From contig NZ_BMRA01000005.1 of the NCBI RefSeq assembly GCF_014648395.1, forward strand, positions 314,011-378,010: a DNA stretch of 64,000 nucleotides. The letters are read 5' to 3'. A program made the translations under genes and the position numbers. This DNA comes from Micromonospora fulviviridis. GTDB taxonomy: Bacteria; Actinomycetota; Actinomycetes; Mycobacteriales; Micromonosporaceae. Numbering within the stretch: the stretch's first letter is position 1; every line of letters begins with the position of its first letter. Below are positions 52,763-61,655 of the stretch, in pieces. The notes below the pieces were generated by a model. It did not search any database. It saw only the letters and a list, made by a program, of their open reading frames with translations, and was not told where the DNA came from.

Positions 52763-53868
52763 ACCGGCCCGCGCCGGTCTCGTCGCGGCTGCCCGACTTC
52801 ACCTGGGACACCCTGGACGCCGCGGCCGCGACGGCCGCGGCGCACCCGGACGGTCTCATCAACCTCTCGATGGGCACGCCGGTCGACCCGGTGCCGGCGC
52901 TGATCCGGCAGGCGCTGGCCGACGCGTCGAACGCGCCGGGCTACCCGCTGACCGCGGGCACTCCCGCGCTGCGGGACGCCATCGCGGCCTGGGTGGCGCG
53001 CGCCTGCGGCGCGGGCGTCGACGGGCTCGGGGTGCTGCCCACGATCGGCTCGAAGGAGCTGGTCGCCTGGCTGCCCACGCTGCTCGGCGTCGGCCCCGGC
53101 GACGTGGTCGTGGTGCCGTCGATCGCCTACCCGACGTACGAGGACGGGGCCCGGCTGGCCGGCGCCACCACGGTGCGCAGCGACTCGCTGACCGCCCTGG
53201 GCCCCGACCCGCGGGTCCGGCTGGTCTGGGTGAACTCGCCCGGCAACCCCACGGGGCGGGTGCTGCCCGCCCGCCATCTGCGCAAGGTCGTCGACTGGGC
53301 GCGCGAGCGCGGCGCGGTGGTCGCCAGCGACGAGTGCTACCTGCCCCTGGGCTGGGACGCCGAGCCCGTGTCGGTCCTCTCGCCGGAGGTCTGCGGCGGG
53401 TCGTACGCGGGCGTGCTGGCGGTGCACTCGCTCTCCAAGCGCTCCAACCTGGCCGGCTACCGGGCCGGCTTCGTGGCCGGTGACCCGGCGCTGGTGGCCG
53501 AGCTGCTCAAGATCCGCAAGCACGCCGGCATGATCGTGCCGGCCCCGGTGCAGGCGGCCATGGTGGCCGCGCTGGGCGACCAGGCGCACGCCGACGCGCA
53601 GCGGGAGCGCTACCGGGCCCGGCGGGAGAAGCTGTACGCCGCGTTCACCGGCGCCGGCTTCACCGTCGAGCACTCCGAGGCGGGGCTCTACCTCTGGATG
53701 ACCCGGGACGAGGACTGCTGGGACACCGTCGACTGGCTGGCCCGCCGGGGCATCCTGGTCGCCGCCGGCGTCTTCTACGGCCCGGCCGGCGCCCGGCACG
53801 TCCGGGTGGCGCTCACCGAGTCGGACGAGCACGTCGACGCGGTCGCCGGCCGGCTCGCCCAGCTCTGA
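52759..53868 (+). CDS. dapC: N-succinyldiaminopimelate aminotransferase, probable CTG start
   Basis: A 369-residue class I/II PLP aminotransferase in the succinylase branch of lysine/meso-diaminopimelate synthesis. Family blocks: SMGTPVDPVPALIRQALADA, TIGSKELVAWLPTLLG, NSPGNPTGRVLPARHL, SDECYLPLGWDAEP, and the PLP lysine in SLSKRSNLAGYR (near 226). No ATG, GTG or TTG lies at the N-terminus: the frame gives CTG at 52759, overlapping the fdxA stop as CTGA, then NRPAPVSSRLPDFTW, which matches the expected DapC start. Pairing of a 7Fe ferredoxin with dapC is common in actinobacteria. A strong hairpin follows. Confidence 0.94.
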   Translation: MNRPAPVSSRLPDFTWDTLDAAAATAAAHPDGLINLSMGTPVDPVPALIRQALADASNAPGYPLTAGTPALRDAIAAWVARACGAGVDGLGVLPTIGSKELVAWLPTLLGVGPGDVVVVPSIAYPTYEDGARLAGATTVRSDSLTALGPDPRVRLVWVNSPGNPTGRVLPARHLRKVVDWARERGAVVASDECYLPLGWDAEPVSVLSPEVCGGSYAGVLAVHSLSKRSNLAGYRAGFVAGDPALVAELLKIRKHAGMIVPAPVQAAMVAALGDQAHADAQRERYRARREKLYAAFTGAGFTVEHSEAGLYLWMTRDEDCWDTVDWLARRGILVAAGVFYGPAGARHVRVALTESDEHVDAVAGRLAQL

Positions 53869-53873
53869 CCGAC

Positions 53874-53913
53874 GTGCGCGGCGGCCGGCCCCGAGAGGTC
53901 GGCCGCCGCGCAC
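53874..53913. terminator. Bidirectional terminator between dapC and the M48 gene
   Basis: A perfect 14-bp stem GTGCGCGGCGGCCG (53874-53887 with 53900-53913), extended inside by three more pairs. It fills the 48-nt convergent gap. Confidence 0.85.
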
Positions 53914-53916
53914 GCG

Positions 53917-55758
53917 TCAGTCGTTGATCCGCTGGAACACCCGCAGCAGGGTGTCCCGGCTGCGCTTCTCCAGGAACTCGCTGGCCATCAGCTCCTGCAG
54001 CGACACGGTCCGGCCGTCGAAGAGGGTCAGGGTGGCCTTCAGCGGCACCTCGCGCTTCACCTCGACCGAGGTGATCTCCTCGTAGGGCAGGTACGGGTGC
54101 CGGGCGGCCAGGTCGGCGACCGGCACCGCGCCGACGAGCGACGTGAGCCGCTTCTCGCCCTCGCTGGACTTGCCCGGGTCGGGGATCAGGACCAGGCCGT
54201 TGTCGAGCACGAGGATGTCGTGCTCCCGGCCGTCGACCTTGATGTTGGCGAGCCCGCCGATCAGGTCGGCGTTGCGGGCCGAGGCCCGGGCTTGCACCAC
54301 GGTGGCGTGGGCGGCGTCGATCCTCAGCTCGGCGAGGCGGGTGAGCGCCTCGTTCAGGGTCTCCGGTGCGACCGCCAGCTTGGCGATGCCGGCCAGGTCG
54401 AGTGGCTCGCCCGCCGGGCCGACCAGCGGGGCCGGCCCCGACCAGGAGAGCTGCCAGCGGGCCCGCCCGGAGCGGACCGCGGCGTTGTCCAGCAGGGTCT
54501 CCATCGGGCCGGCGAAGGCCGCGGCGGCCTCCTTGCGGGTGGCGCCGCTGAAGAACTGCTCGGCGAACTGGCCGAGCCGGCCGGCACGGACCAGGTCCAG
54601 CAGGGTGGGCAGGCCCGGGGTGGGGGTGCCGATGAACCGGCCGGCCGCCCGGTAGATGCCGTCCGCCTGCCGCTGCACGGTGGCGGCCACCGACTCCGCG
54701 ACGAACTCCGCCCAGGGCAGCACCCGCCGCGAGCCGTGCTCGACCACGAGGCCCTGGAGGTGCCGCCCGGCCCCGGCCACGTCGGCGAGCAGGGCCCAGG
54801 CCGGCCGGTCGTCCGGCGCCACCGGCGCGGCGGGCGTGGCCGTCATGGCGGCGACGCGTACGCCGATCGGGGGGTGGGTGTCCCAGCGCGACGGCTCGCG
54901 CTCCGGGGCGTTCTCCCGCAGCTCGTCGATCTCGTCCCGGCGGGCATGGAGCAGCATGGCGAAGCCGCCGAAGAGGTCGTCCGGCGCGAGCCCGGCCGTC
55001 CAGCCCGGCTCGACGTAGCGGCGCATGTAGAAGGCCCAGGCCGCGTCGAGCGCGGGCAGGGTGCGCAGCGCCGAGGTGGCCGCCTCGGTGCCGGCGAGCG
55101 CCACCGACGACCGGTCCGCCTCCAGCTCCTGGCGGCGCGAGGCGGCGTTGTCGACCATCAGGTAGAGCTTCGAGTAGCCCTTGAAGATCCAGCCGACCGG
55201 GTTGCGCGGGCTGATCCGGTCGACGGTCTCCTCGATGGCCAGCCGGCCGCGGTAGGCGACCCCGCCCAGCCGGGTGTGCTGGCCGGAGTAGTGGCCCAGC
55301 TCGTGGGCCAGCACCGAGCGGAGCTGGTCGATCCGCATGGCTTGGAGCAGCGGCAGTCCGACGTAGAGGGTGCGCCGGCCGCCGATCAGGCCGAGCAGCT
55401 TGCTCTGCTCGCCGACCGCCGCGTTCACCTCGGGCACCAGGCGGATCTCGTCGGGCGCGCGGGTTCCGACGGCCGTGGCCAGCTCCCGGACCGTGGCCCA
55501 GAGCCACGGCGCCGCCCGCTCGTCCAGGATCAGGCCGGGCGCCGGCTCGTTCTTCGTACGGATCGCCTTCCACAGCCCGACCCCGACCGCGCCGAGCGCG
55601 ACCACCAGCGGGAGCAGCAGCTTGCCGGTGACCAGGCCGCTGGTGTGGCTGAACAGCCAGACGCCGAGCGCGGCCACGGCGGCGAGCTGGAGCAGCGCGA
55701 CGACGTAGAAACCGATCAACATGACCACCGAGGCGAGCGCCCGGTACGTGGCGGACAT
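53917..55758 (-). CDS. M48-family membrane metalloprotease
   Basis: A 613-residue protease. Two N-terminal transmembrane helices (about 8-36 and 43-63) precede the M48 domain with HELGH (152-156) and the third zinc ligand in RRQELEAD (Glu about 211). The last ~200 residues are a conserved extra domain (PDPGKSSEGEKRLTSLVGAV, then PYEEITSVEVKREVPLKATL). The longer layout differs from HtpX (~290 residues). It may act in envelope protein quality control. ATG at 55758 is preferred; the upstream frame is antisense to nothing conserved. Substrate unknown. Confidence 0.9.
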   Translation of the reverse strand: MSATYRALASVVMLIGFYVVALLQLAAVAALGVWLFSHTSGLVTGKLLLPLVVALGAVGVGLWKAIRTKNEPAPGLILDERAAPWLWATVRELATAVGTRAPDEIRLVPEVNAAVGEQSKLLGLIGGRRTLYVGLPLLQAMRIDQLRSVLAHELGHYSGQHTRLGGVAYRGRLAIEETVDRISPRNPVGWIFKGYSKLYLMVDNAASRRQELEADRSSVALAGTEAATSALRTLPALDAAWAFYMRRYVEPGWTAGLAPDDLFGGFAMLLHARRDEIDELRENAPEREPSRWDTHPPIGVRVAAMTATPAAPVAPDDRPAWALLADVAGAGRHLQGLVVEHGSRRVLPWAEFVAESVAATVQRQADGIYRAAGRFIGTPTPGLPTLLDLVRAGRLGQFAEQFFSGATRKEAAAAFAGPMETLLDNAAVRSGRARWQLSWSGPAPLVGPAGEPLDLAGIAKLAVAPETLNEALTRLAELRIDAAHATVVQARASARNADLIGGLANIKVDGREHDILVLDNGLVLIPDPGKSSEGEKRLTSLVGAVPVADLAARHPYLPYEEITSVEVKREVPLKATLTLFDGRTVSLQELMASEFLEKRSRDTLLRVFQRIND

Positions 55759-56006
55759 GTACTTCCCTTTCCCCCGTTGGACCGGCCCGTCCGGTGGGCC
55801 GCCGGGGGACCGTACGACGCGAGCGCTGCTCGGACAACCCCCTTCCGTGCCGCCGGTACCCGGGCCGGCCGCAGCCGCACGACGACTCGCCCTGCACTTC
55901 GCGTGGGCGGTGACGGACAGCCAGGGCTGGGCGCCGGACGGTATCCTCGGCGGAACTTGCAGCGGGGCCGGGCCGGCTCCGCACGACGGGACGCCGAGGT
56001 GGGCCG
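55759..56006 (+). promoter_or_regulatory. Divergent promoter region of tyrA and the M48 gene
   Basis: A 248-nt gap with no gene. TATCCT (55942-55947) is the best -10 candidate for tyrA, leaving an untranslated leader of roughly 50 nt. No operator palindrome was recognised. Confidence 0.4.
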
Positions 56007-57029
56007 ATGGTGGGCGGGGCCGGCGGGCAGGCACGCGTGGCGGTGGTCGGCACCGGCCTGATCGGGGGATCGGTGCTGCTCCGGCTCCGCGACGCCGGGC
56101 TCGACGTGGCCGGCTGGGACCCGGATCCGGCGACCCGGCAGCGGGTCCGCGAACAGGGCGTCAGCGCGCCGGACACCGTCGAGGAGGCGGTCGCCGGCCG
56201 CGACGTGGTGTTCCTCTGCGGCCCGCTGCCCACCCTGCCCGCGACGCTGGCCCGGGTGGCCGCGGCCACCGACGACCGCTGCGTGCTCACCGACGTGGGC
56301 AGCACCAAGGCCGAGGTGGCCACCGCCGCCGGCACGCAGGGGCTCGGGCACCGGTTCGTGCCCGGCCACCCGATGGCCGGGGCCGACCGGGCCGGCCTCG
56401 GCGCGGCCAACGCCGGGCTGCTCGACGGGGCGGCGTGGGTGCTCTGCCCGGGGCCGACCGGGATGGCCGCGTTCCGGCGGCTCGCCGCGCTGCTCATCGA
56501 CGTCTTCCACGCCCGGGTGGTGCCGATGTCCGCCCCGGAGCACGACAGCGCCGCCGCGCTCGCCTCGCACCTGCCCCACCTGCTGGCCAGCGCGCTGGCC
56601 GGCACGGTGCAGCGCTCCGCACTGCGCGACGCGGTGCTCGCGCTCGCCGCAGGCAGCTTCTCCGACGGCACCCGGGTCGCCGGCGGCCCGCCCGAACGGA
56701 CCGCGAACATGCTGCTCGGCAACCGGGAGCGGGTGCTGGCCGAGCTGGACGCGGTCCGGGCCTACCTCGACGACCTGGCCGAGGCGCTGCGGGCCGGCGA
56801 CCCCGGGAAGCTGGCCGGCCGGCTGGCCGAGGGCCGCACCGCCCGGGCAGCGTTGCGCGGGCGCCCGTTCACCGCCCACCGGCGCGAGTTCCCCGCCGAC
56901 GACCACGCCGGTGAGCTGGCCTACCTGCGGGAGCTGGGCGCGGCCGGCGGCCACCTCACCGGCTGCCGGGTGGCGGGCGGCGCGGTCACCTACACGGCGC
57001 ACCTTCCGGCCACCCCGCCACTAGGCTGA
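56007..57029 (+). CDS. tyrA: Prephenate dehydrogenase
   Basis: A 340-residue NAD(P)-dependent enzyme of tyrosine synthesis. The Rossmann motif VGTGLIGGS (about 14-22), the signature GHPMAGADRAGLGAA, and the catalytic His region ALASHLPH are intact. Actinobacterial TyrA often carries a C-terminal extension; here ~80 residues follow the core, ending GCRVAGGAVTYTAHL. The start is ATG at 56007 with GAGGTGGGCC upstream. The SIMPL-domain gene starts 5 nt after the stop but has its own -10 hexamer. Confidence 0.94.
   Translation: MVGGAGGQARVAVVGTGLIGGSVLLRLRDAGLDVAGWDPDPATRQRVREQGVSAPDTVEEAVAGRDVVFLCGPLPTLPATLARVAAATDDRCVLTDVGSTKAEVATAAGTQGLGHRFVPGHPMAGADRAGLGAANAGLLDGAAWVLCPGPTGMAAFRRLAALLIDVFHARVVPMSAPEHDSAAALASHLPHLLASALAGTVQRSALRDAVLALAAGSFSDGTRVAGGPPERTANMLLGNRERVLAELDAVRAYLDDLAEALRAGDPGKLAGRLAEGRTARAALRGRPFTAHRREFPADDHAGELAYLRELGAAGGHLTGCRVAGGAVTYTAHLPATPPLG
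57022..57027 (+). promoter_or_regulatory. -10 hexamer, leaderless promoter of the SIMPL gene
   Basis: TAGGCT overlaps the tyrA stop region and ends 7 nt before the ATG at 57035. No Shine-Dalgarno sequence is present. Confidence 0.45.
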
Positions 57030-57034
57030 GAAAC

Positions 57035-57676
57035 ATGGCGGACGCACCGGTCGTGGCGGTACGCGGCGAGGCGTACCGGGAGGTGGCCCCCGAGCTGGCC
57101 CGGTTCACGGTGACCGCGACCGCACGGGACCGCGACCGGGAGACCACGCTGACCCGGCTGGCCGAGCGGACCGCCGCCGTGCGGGTGCTGCTCGACGCGG
57201 CCGAGCCGGCCGTGGAGCGGCGGGACACCGGCCAGCTCCGGGTCTGGCCGGAGACGAAGCGGTCGGGTGAGCGGGTGGTGGCCTACCACGGCAGCGTGAC
57301 CACCACCGTCACCGTTGTCGACTTCACCGCTCTCGGCGAGCTGATGCTGCGCCTGGCCGACCAGGAGCAGGTCGAGGTGGCCGGTCCGTGGTGGTCGCTG
57401 CGGCCGGACAGCCCGGCGTACCGGGAGGCCCGGCACGCCGCGATCGCGGACGCCCTGGCCCGCGCCCGGGAATACGCCGAAGCGCTCGGCGCCCGGGTGA
57501 CCGCCCTGCTGGAGCTGGCCGACACCGGCCTGGCCGCCGCCCCGCCGATGATGGCGAAGGCGGGCTTCGGCCGGGCCGGGGAGGCCACACCCGAGCTGGA
57601 GCTGGATCCGCAGCCGCAGCCGGTGCACGCGGCGGTCGAGGCCCGGTTCACCATCAGCGACCCGGTGCTCGGCTGA
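57035..57676 (+). CDS. SIMPL-domain (DUF541) protein
   Basis: A 213-residue SIMPL/BP26-type protein. The fold is shown by VVAVRGEAYREVAPELARFT at the start, the central VVAYHGSVTTTVTVVDFTAL, and the repeat-like ending AREYAEALGARVTALLELAD with EARFTISDPV. Unlike many relatives it has no signal peptide, so it appears cytosolic. SIMPL proteins form oligomeric channels or chaperone-like rings; the role here is unknown. Its stop overlaps the next start (TGATG). Confidence 0.88.
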   Translation: MADAPVVAVRGEAYREVAPELARFTVTATARDRDRETTLTRLAERTAAVRVLLDAAEPAVERRDTGQLRVWPETKRSGERVVAYHGSVTTTVTVVDFTALGELMLRLADQEQVEVAGPWWSLRPDSPAYREARHAAIADALARAREYAEALGARVTALLELADTGLAAAPPMMAKAGFGRAGEATPELELDPQPQPVHAAVEARFTISDPVLG

Positions 57677-58323
57677 TGCCGCCCGCGCAGGTGCTCCCGC
57701 TCGGCGAGCTGGTGGAGCGGGCCCGGGCCCTCGCCGCGGACGGCCCCCGGCAGCTGCTCGGCATCGCCGGGGCGCCCGGGGCGGGCAAGTCCACGCTGGC
57801 CGAGCGGCTCGTCGCCGAGGTCGGTCCGGCCGCCCGGCTGGTGCCGATGGACGGCTTCCACCTGGCGCAGTCGGAGCTGGTCCGGCTGGGCCGGGACGCG
57901 CGCAAGGGCGCGCCGGACACGTTCGACGTCAACGGCTTCGTCTCCGTCCTGCGCCGGCTGCGCCGGTTGGAGCCGACCTCGGTGTGGGCGCCGGCGTTCC
58001 GCCGCGACCTGGAGGAGCCGGTCGCCGGGGCGATCGAGGTGCCGCCCGAGGTGCGGCTGGTGGTGACCGAGGGCAACTACCTGCTGCTGCGCGACGACCC
58101 GTGGGAGGAGGTGCGCACGCTGCTGCACCAGGTCTGGTTCCTCGACCTGGACGCCGAGCTGCGGGTGCGCCGGCTCACCGCCCGGCACGAGGCGTACGGG
58201 AAGTCGCCGGAGCAGGCCCGCGCCTGGGCGCTCGGCAGCGACGAGGCGAACGCCCGGCTGGTCGCCGGCACGGCGGAACACGCCGATCTGGTGGTCCGGC
58301 TAGCCGACCCGCTGCCGGGGTGA
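57676..58323 (+). CDS. P-loop nucleoside/sugar kinase (uridine kinase/PanK-like)
   Basis: A 215-residue cytosolic kinase. Walker A GAPGAGKST (32-40) is followed by VPMDGFHLAQ with the catalytic Asp, EGNYLLL, and the lid RRLTARHEAYGKSPEQAR. The order matches the phosphoribulokinase/uridine kinase and type I pantothenate kinase-like group (YggC-like), whose substrates may be nucleosides or fructose. ATG at 57676 overlaps the SIMPL stop by 1 nt. It is convergent with the next gene, overlapping by 24 nt. The exact substrate is not assigned. Confidence 0.88.
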   Translation: MPPAQVLPLGELVERARALAADGPRQLLGIAGAPGAGKSTLAERLVAEVGPAARLVPMDGFHLAQSELVRLGRDARKGAPDTFDVNGFVSVLRRLRRLEPTSVWAPAFRRDLEEPVAGAIEVPPEVRLVVTEGNYLLLRDDPWEEVRTLLHQVWFLDLDAELRVRRLTARHEAYGKSPEQARAWALGSDEANARLVAGTAEHADLVVRLADPLPG

Positions 58324-60861
58324 CGGCACGGTCCGGCGCAGCAGCCGGGCCACCACCGCCCGCTCGCGGATGAACTCTGCTGCCTCCGGATAGCCGCTGT
58401 GGTTGCGGATCGGCGGGTCGGCCACCTCGCCCCCGGTGGGGTGCAGCGCCTCCGGGTCGGCCACCGGCACATCCCGTTCGCCGGCGCTGACCTGCCAGCC
58501 CAGCGGATCGGTGTCGCGCCAGAAGTTGGTCCAGGTGACGTGGCCTCCGGGCCAGGTGAGTGCCCGGGCCAGGGTGCGCAGCCGCTCCGGGCCGAAGTAC
58601 GCGGGGAAGACCCGGCCGTAGAGCCGGGTCAGCTGGCAGCCGTAGGAGAAGAACCAGATGCGCCGCCGCCAGCGGCGGGGCAGTTGGAGCAGCATGGCGG
58701 CGCAGATGACGGTGCCCTGGCTGTGCCCGGAGAGGATCACCCCGTCCATCCGTTCGGGGTGGTGCGCAGGGAGCGCGAGCAGCCCGGCGACCCGGGTCTG
58801 GAGCTCCGGCACCGCGCGTTCGGCGTAGCTGGGCGGGGCGAGGGGGTGCGCGGCGCGGGGCCAGAAGGTGCCGACGTCCCAGATGACGCCGACCGAGCGG
58901 CGCACCGTGTCGTTGCGGTAGACCAGCAGCCCGAGCGCGCTGATCACCACGGGCAGCCAGCCGAGCATGGTGTCGCCCTGGTTGGCCGCCCAGTGGATGA
59001 CGGTCTGCCAGCCGGAGGGGGAGAGCGGGCTGGGCCGGCTCCGGGAGAGCGCGGCCCCGCAGCACAGCGTCACCAGGACCACGGAGACGGTGGCGTAGCA
59101 CCCGACCAGCCGGGCCGCGTGCTCGCCGACCAGCCGGTGCAGCGCGCGGAAGGCGCTGACGTCGCGGCAGCGGCGCAGGTCGTGCGCGGAGAGGCCGGCG
59201 CCGTCGGCGGTGAGCGCGGCGTACTCGGCCCGACGCAGCGACTGGAGCAGCACGCCCGCCCGGACCAGCAGCGCGAGCAGGGCGACCAGGCCGACCACGC
59301 AGGCCAGCCCGGCCCAGAAGACGGCGAGCGGGGGCACCACCCGGCTCTGGCCGCTCGGGTCGGCCCGGCTGTCGAGCCGGTCGCTGACCCAGTAGAGGAG
59401 GCCGGCGCAGTAGGCGACCGCCATCATCCAGCCGAAGCCGGCGATGAGTGCGGGGCCGCGCCCGCCCCAGGCCAGATCGGTGTACGCGCCGAGCGGCTGC
59501 ACCGGGACGGCCGGGCGGGTCCGCGGCAGCAGCAGCCCGGTCAGGGCGATCGCGATGGCCGGCACGGCGAGCATCCAGGTGCTCAGCCCGTCCGGCGCGG
59601 CGGGCAGGCCGGGCAGGTCGCGCTCGGTCCAGGCCACCCCGAGCGGCAGCAGCATGCTGCCGGCCACCGGGCCGAACAGCGCCCGCCGCCCGGAGCGGTT
59701 CACCGCGCCGATGGTGACCAGCAGCAGCAGCTGGTACGTGGCGAGCCAGGCGACCGCGGTGTCGTACCCGGGCAGCGACCGGTCGGTGCGGCAGCCGGCG
59801 ATGCCCGGGTCGGCCACGCACCCGACGGGCGGCCGGTACGCGGACAGCGCCCGGCCGGCCGGACCGTCGGGCAGCAGCAGGAGGGTGAACGTCCCGGCCA
59901 GCCCCAGCCCGGTGAGCAGCGCCACGGCGGCGCTCCATCGGCCGAGCGGGGTGGCGCCCTGCCGCCGGGTCAGCCAGGGCCGGCCCAGGGCGACCACGGC
60001 GATCGCCACCACGGCCGCCAGCACTGCCACGGTGGCCCAGGCGACCGCGGCCCGTGGCCCGCGCGGCGGGTCCATGATGATCACCGAGGTCACCGGCACT
60101 GCCGCCGCGACGACCGCCCCGGTGCACAGGTGCAGCACGGCCGCCCGGCGCAGTTGCCCCTCGCCGTTCCAGAAGGTCGGGTCCTGGAGCGGGTTCTCCA
60201 GCGGCTCCGGCCGTTCGGTGGGTGAGCCGTCCTCGCCGGGGTGCGGTTCGGCGGGCATCTCGGCCTCGTACTGGTAGGTGCGCCAGGCGACGAGGCCGAG
60301 GCCGGCCAGCAGGAGCAGCGGCAGCAGCAGCCCCACGGCGAGCGCCCGGGTGTCCTGGCGCCACCACGGGTTGCCGAGAAACTCCCACGGGCCGGGGAGG
60401 TGGCCGAGGCAGTCCGCGCCGACGCACTGCCAGCCGATCAGGTCCACGCCGATCCCGGTCGCCGTGATCACCAGGGTGGCGGTGAGGCTCAGGCAGAACA
60501 GCCGGATGAGCCAGGCGGTGATCCCGGAGCGGCTGGCCCAGCGTTCCCGGTCCGGGTCCGCCGGGATGCCGGTGCGGGCGTAGAGCGCCACGTTGGCCAG
60601 GGTGAAGGGGAGCAGCAGCGTCCACAGGGCCCGCTCGACGTCGCGCCGGGTCCGCGCGCCGGAGGTCAACTGCCCCCAGCTGTACGCCTCGACCGTGATC
60701 GGGTCGTCCCGGCCGGCGGTGCTGGCGCGGTAGAAGCCGGTGACGGCACCGCCGGCGACCAGATCGGGCTGCGCGCCGTCACCGCCGGGGCGCAGCCCGA
60801 GCAGTTGGTCGGGCGGAGTGTTCGACACCCCGTGCACCCGCAGTTCGAGCACCCGTTCCAT
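58300..60861 (-). CDS. Large polytopic membrane protein with split alpha/beta-hydrolase motifs
   Basis: An 853-residue protein. The N-terminus has LELRVHGVSNTPP (His-Gly-type oxyanion strand), then about ten to eleven transmembrane helices (from about 85-105 through 640), and the C-terminal ~150 residues carry GHSQGTV (nucleophile elbow, Ser near 712) and a late His in RNHSGYPE. This arrangement suggests a lipase-like hydrolase domain whose sequence is interrupted by a large membrane domain, with the active site on one membrane face. ATG at 60861 has AGGGGGCGCG upstream. No biochemical function is known to me. The 84-nt gap upstream has a 7-bp-armed repeat GAGTGCA/TGCACTC (60893-60899, 60916-60922). 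Confidence 0.82.
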   Translation of the reverse strand: MERVLELRVHGVSNTPPDQLLGLRPGGDGAQPDLVAGGAVTGFYRASTAGRDDPITVEAYSWGQLTSGARTRRDVERALWTLLLPFTLANVALYARTGIPADPDRERWASRSGITAWLIRLFCLSLTATLVITATGIGVDLIGWQCVGADCLGHLPGPWEFLGNPWWRQDTRALAVGLLLPLLLLAGLGLVAWRTYQYEAEMPAEPHPGEDGSPTERPEPLENPLQDPTFWNGEGQLRRAAVLHLCTGAVVAAAVPVTSVIIMDPPRGPRAAVAWATVAVLAAVVAIAVVALGRPWLTRRQGATPLGRWSAAVALLTGLGLAGTFTLLLLPDGPAGRALSAYRPPVGCVADPGIAGCRTDRSLPGYDTAVAWLATYQLLLLVTIGAVNRSGRRALFGPVAGSMLLPLGVAWTERDLPGLPAAPDGLSTWMLAVPAIAIALTGLLLPRTRPAVPVQPLGAYTDLAWGGRGPALIAGFGWMMAVAYCAGLLYWVSDRLDSRADPSGQSRVVPPLAVFWAGLACVVGLVALLALLVRAGVLLQSLRRAEYAALTADGAGLSAHDLRRCRDVSAFRALHRLVGEHAARLVGCYATVSVVLVTLCCGAALSRSRPSPLSPSGWQTVIHWAANQGDTMLGWLPVVISALGLLVYRNDTVRRSVGVIWDVGTFWPRAAHPLAPPSYAERAVPELQTRVAGLLALPAHHPERMDGVILSGHSQGTVICAAMLLQLPRRWRRRIWFFSYGCQLTRLYGRVFPAYFGPERLRTLARALTWPGGHVTWTNFWRDTDPLGWQVSAGERDVPVADPEALHPTGGEVADPPIRNHSGYPEAAEFIRERAVVARLLRRTVPSPRQRVG

Positions 60862-60945
60862 CGCGCCCCCTGGGTGAACCGGTCACTACCCAGAGTGCAC
60901 CCCTTGCGCGGAATCTGCACTCCGGCGAAGGGTCGTTTTAGCAGC

Positions 60946-61503
60946 TCAGGTGGCCTGCTCCAGGTCCCGGACCGGACGGGCGGGGTTACCCAGGGCCACC
61001 ACATTGGGGGGTAGGTCCCGAGTCACCACGGCGCCCGCGCCGACCACCGTGTTCTCCCCGATGGTCACGCCGGCCAGCACGATGACCCCGCCGCCGAGCC
61101 AGACGTTGTCGCCGATGGTGATCGGCTCGGCCGCCTCCCACTTGTCCCGCCGGGCCGCCGGCTCGACCGGGTGGGTGGCGGTGAGCAGTTGCACGTTGGG
61201 TCCGATCTGGACGTCGGCGCCGATGGTGATCCGGGCGACGTCCAGGAACACCGCGTTGAAGTTGACGAAGCAGCGTGGACCGAGGTGGGTCTGGTAGCCG
61301 TAGTCGCAGTAAAACGGCGGCCGGACCCAGGTGTCCTCGCCGACCGAGCCGAGCAGGTCCCGCAGGGCGGCGAGGCGCCCTTCGGGGTCGTCGGCGGAGC
61401 TGCGGTTGAAGCGCTCACTGAGCCGGGCCGCCTGGTCCAGGTCGGCAATGATCTCGGGGTCGTCGGCGATGTAGGGCTCGCCGGCGAGCATGCGGTCCTT
61501 CAT
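60946..61503 (-). CDS. LacA/Maa-type sugar O-acetyltransferase
   Basis: A 185-residue hexapeptide-repeat acetyltransferase. It begins MKDRMLAGEPYIADDPEIIA, which matches maltose/galactoside acetyltransferases, and the left-handed beta helix follows (ITIGADVQIGPNVQLLTATH with catalytic His, then ITIGDNVWLGGGVIVLAGVT). It acetylates a sugar hydroxyl with acetyl-CoA. ATG at 61503 is the family start; ATG 21 nt further upstream is an alternative. It is divergent from the subtilase with a perfect 21-bp palindrome between them. Confidence 0.92.
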   Translation of the reverse strand: MKDRMLAGEPYIADDPEIIADLDQAARLSERFNRSSADDPEGRLAALRDLLGSVGEDTWVRPPFYCDYGYQTHLGPRCFVNFNAVFLDVARITIGADVQIGPNVQLLTATHPVEPAARRDKWEAAEPITIGDNVWLGGGVIVLAGVTIGENTVVGAGAVVTRDLPPNVVALGNPARPVRDLEQAT

Positions 61504-61576
61504 GGAGGTCACCCCGGGGATCATGCCGGGCAAGGCCGTGGACGAGGTACCGGTTCCGTCGGATTGGCGACTTCCG

Positions 61577-61597
61577 ATTGCATACGCGGTATGCAAT
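61577..61597. promoter_or_regulatory. Perfect 21-bp palindrome, candidate operator
   Basis: Arms ATTGCATAC (61577-61585) and GTATGCAAT (61589-61597) flank GCG. It is the best operator-like site in the window, between the divergent LacA-type and subtilase starts, and suits a GntR- or TetR-type dimer. No regulator gene is adjacent. Confidence 0.65.
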
Positions 61598-61655
61598 TCT
61601 GGCAGTCCGCGTCGATGTACCCCCATCGATGAAGACGCCTGACGAAGGAGGAACG

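Noticed and set aside
53813..56722. 969-codon minus-strand frame overlapping the M48 gene and tyrA
   Set aside because: It is a different frame from the conserved M48 protein and antisense to tyrA; no motif.
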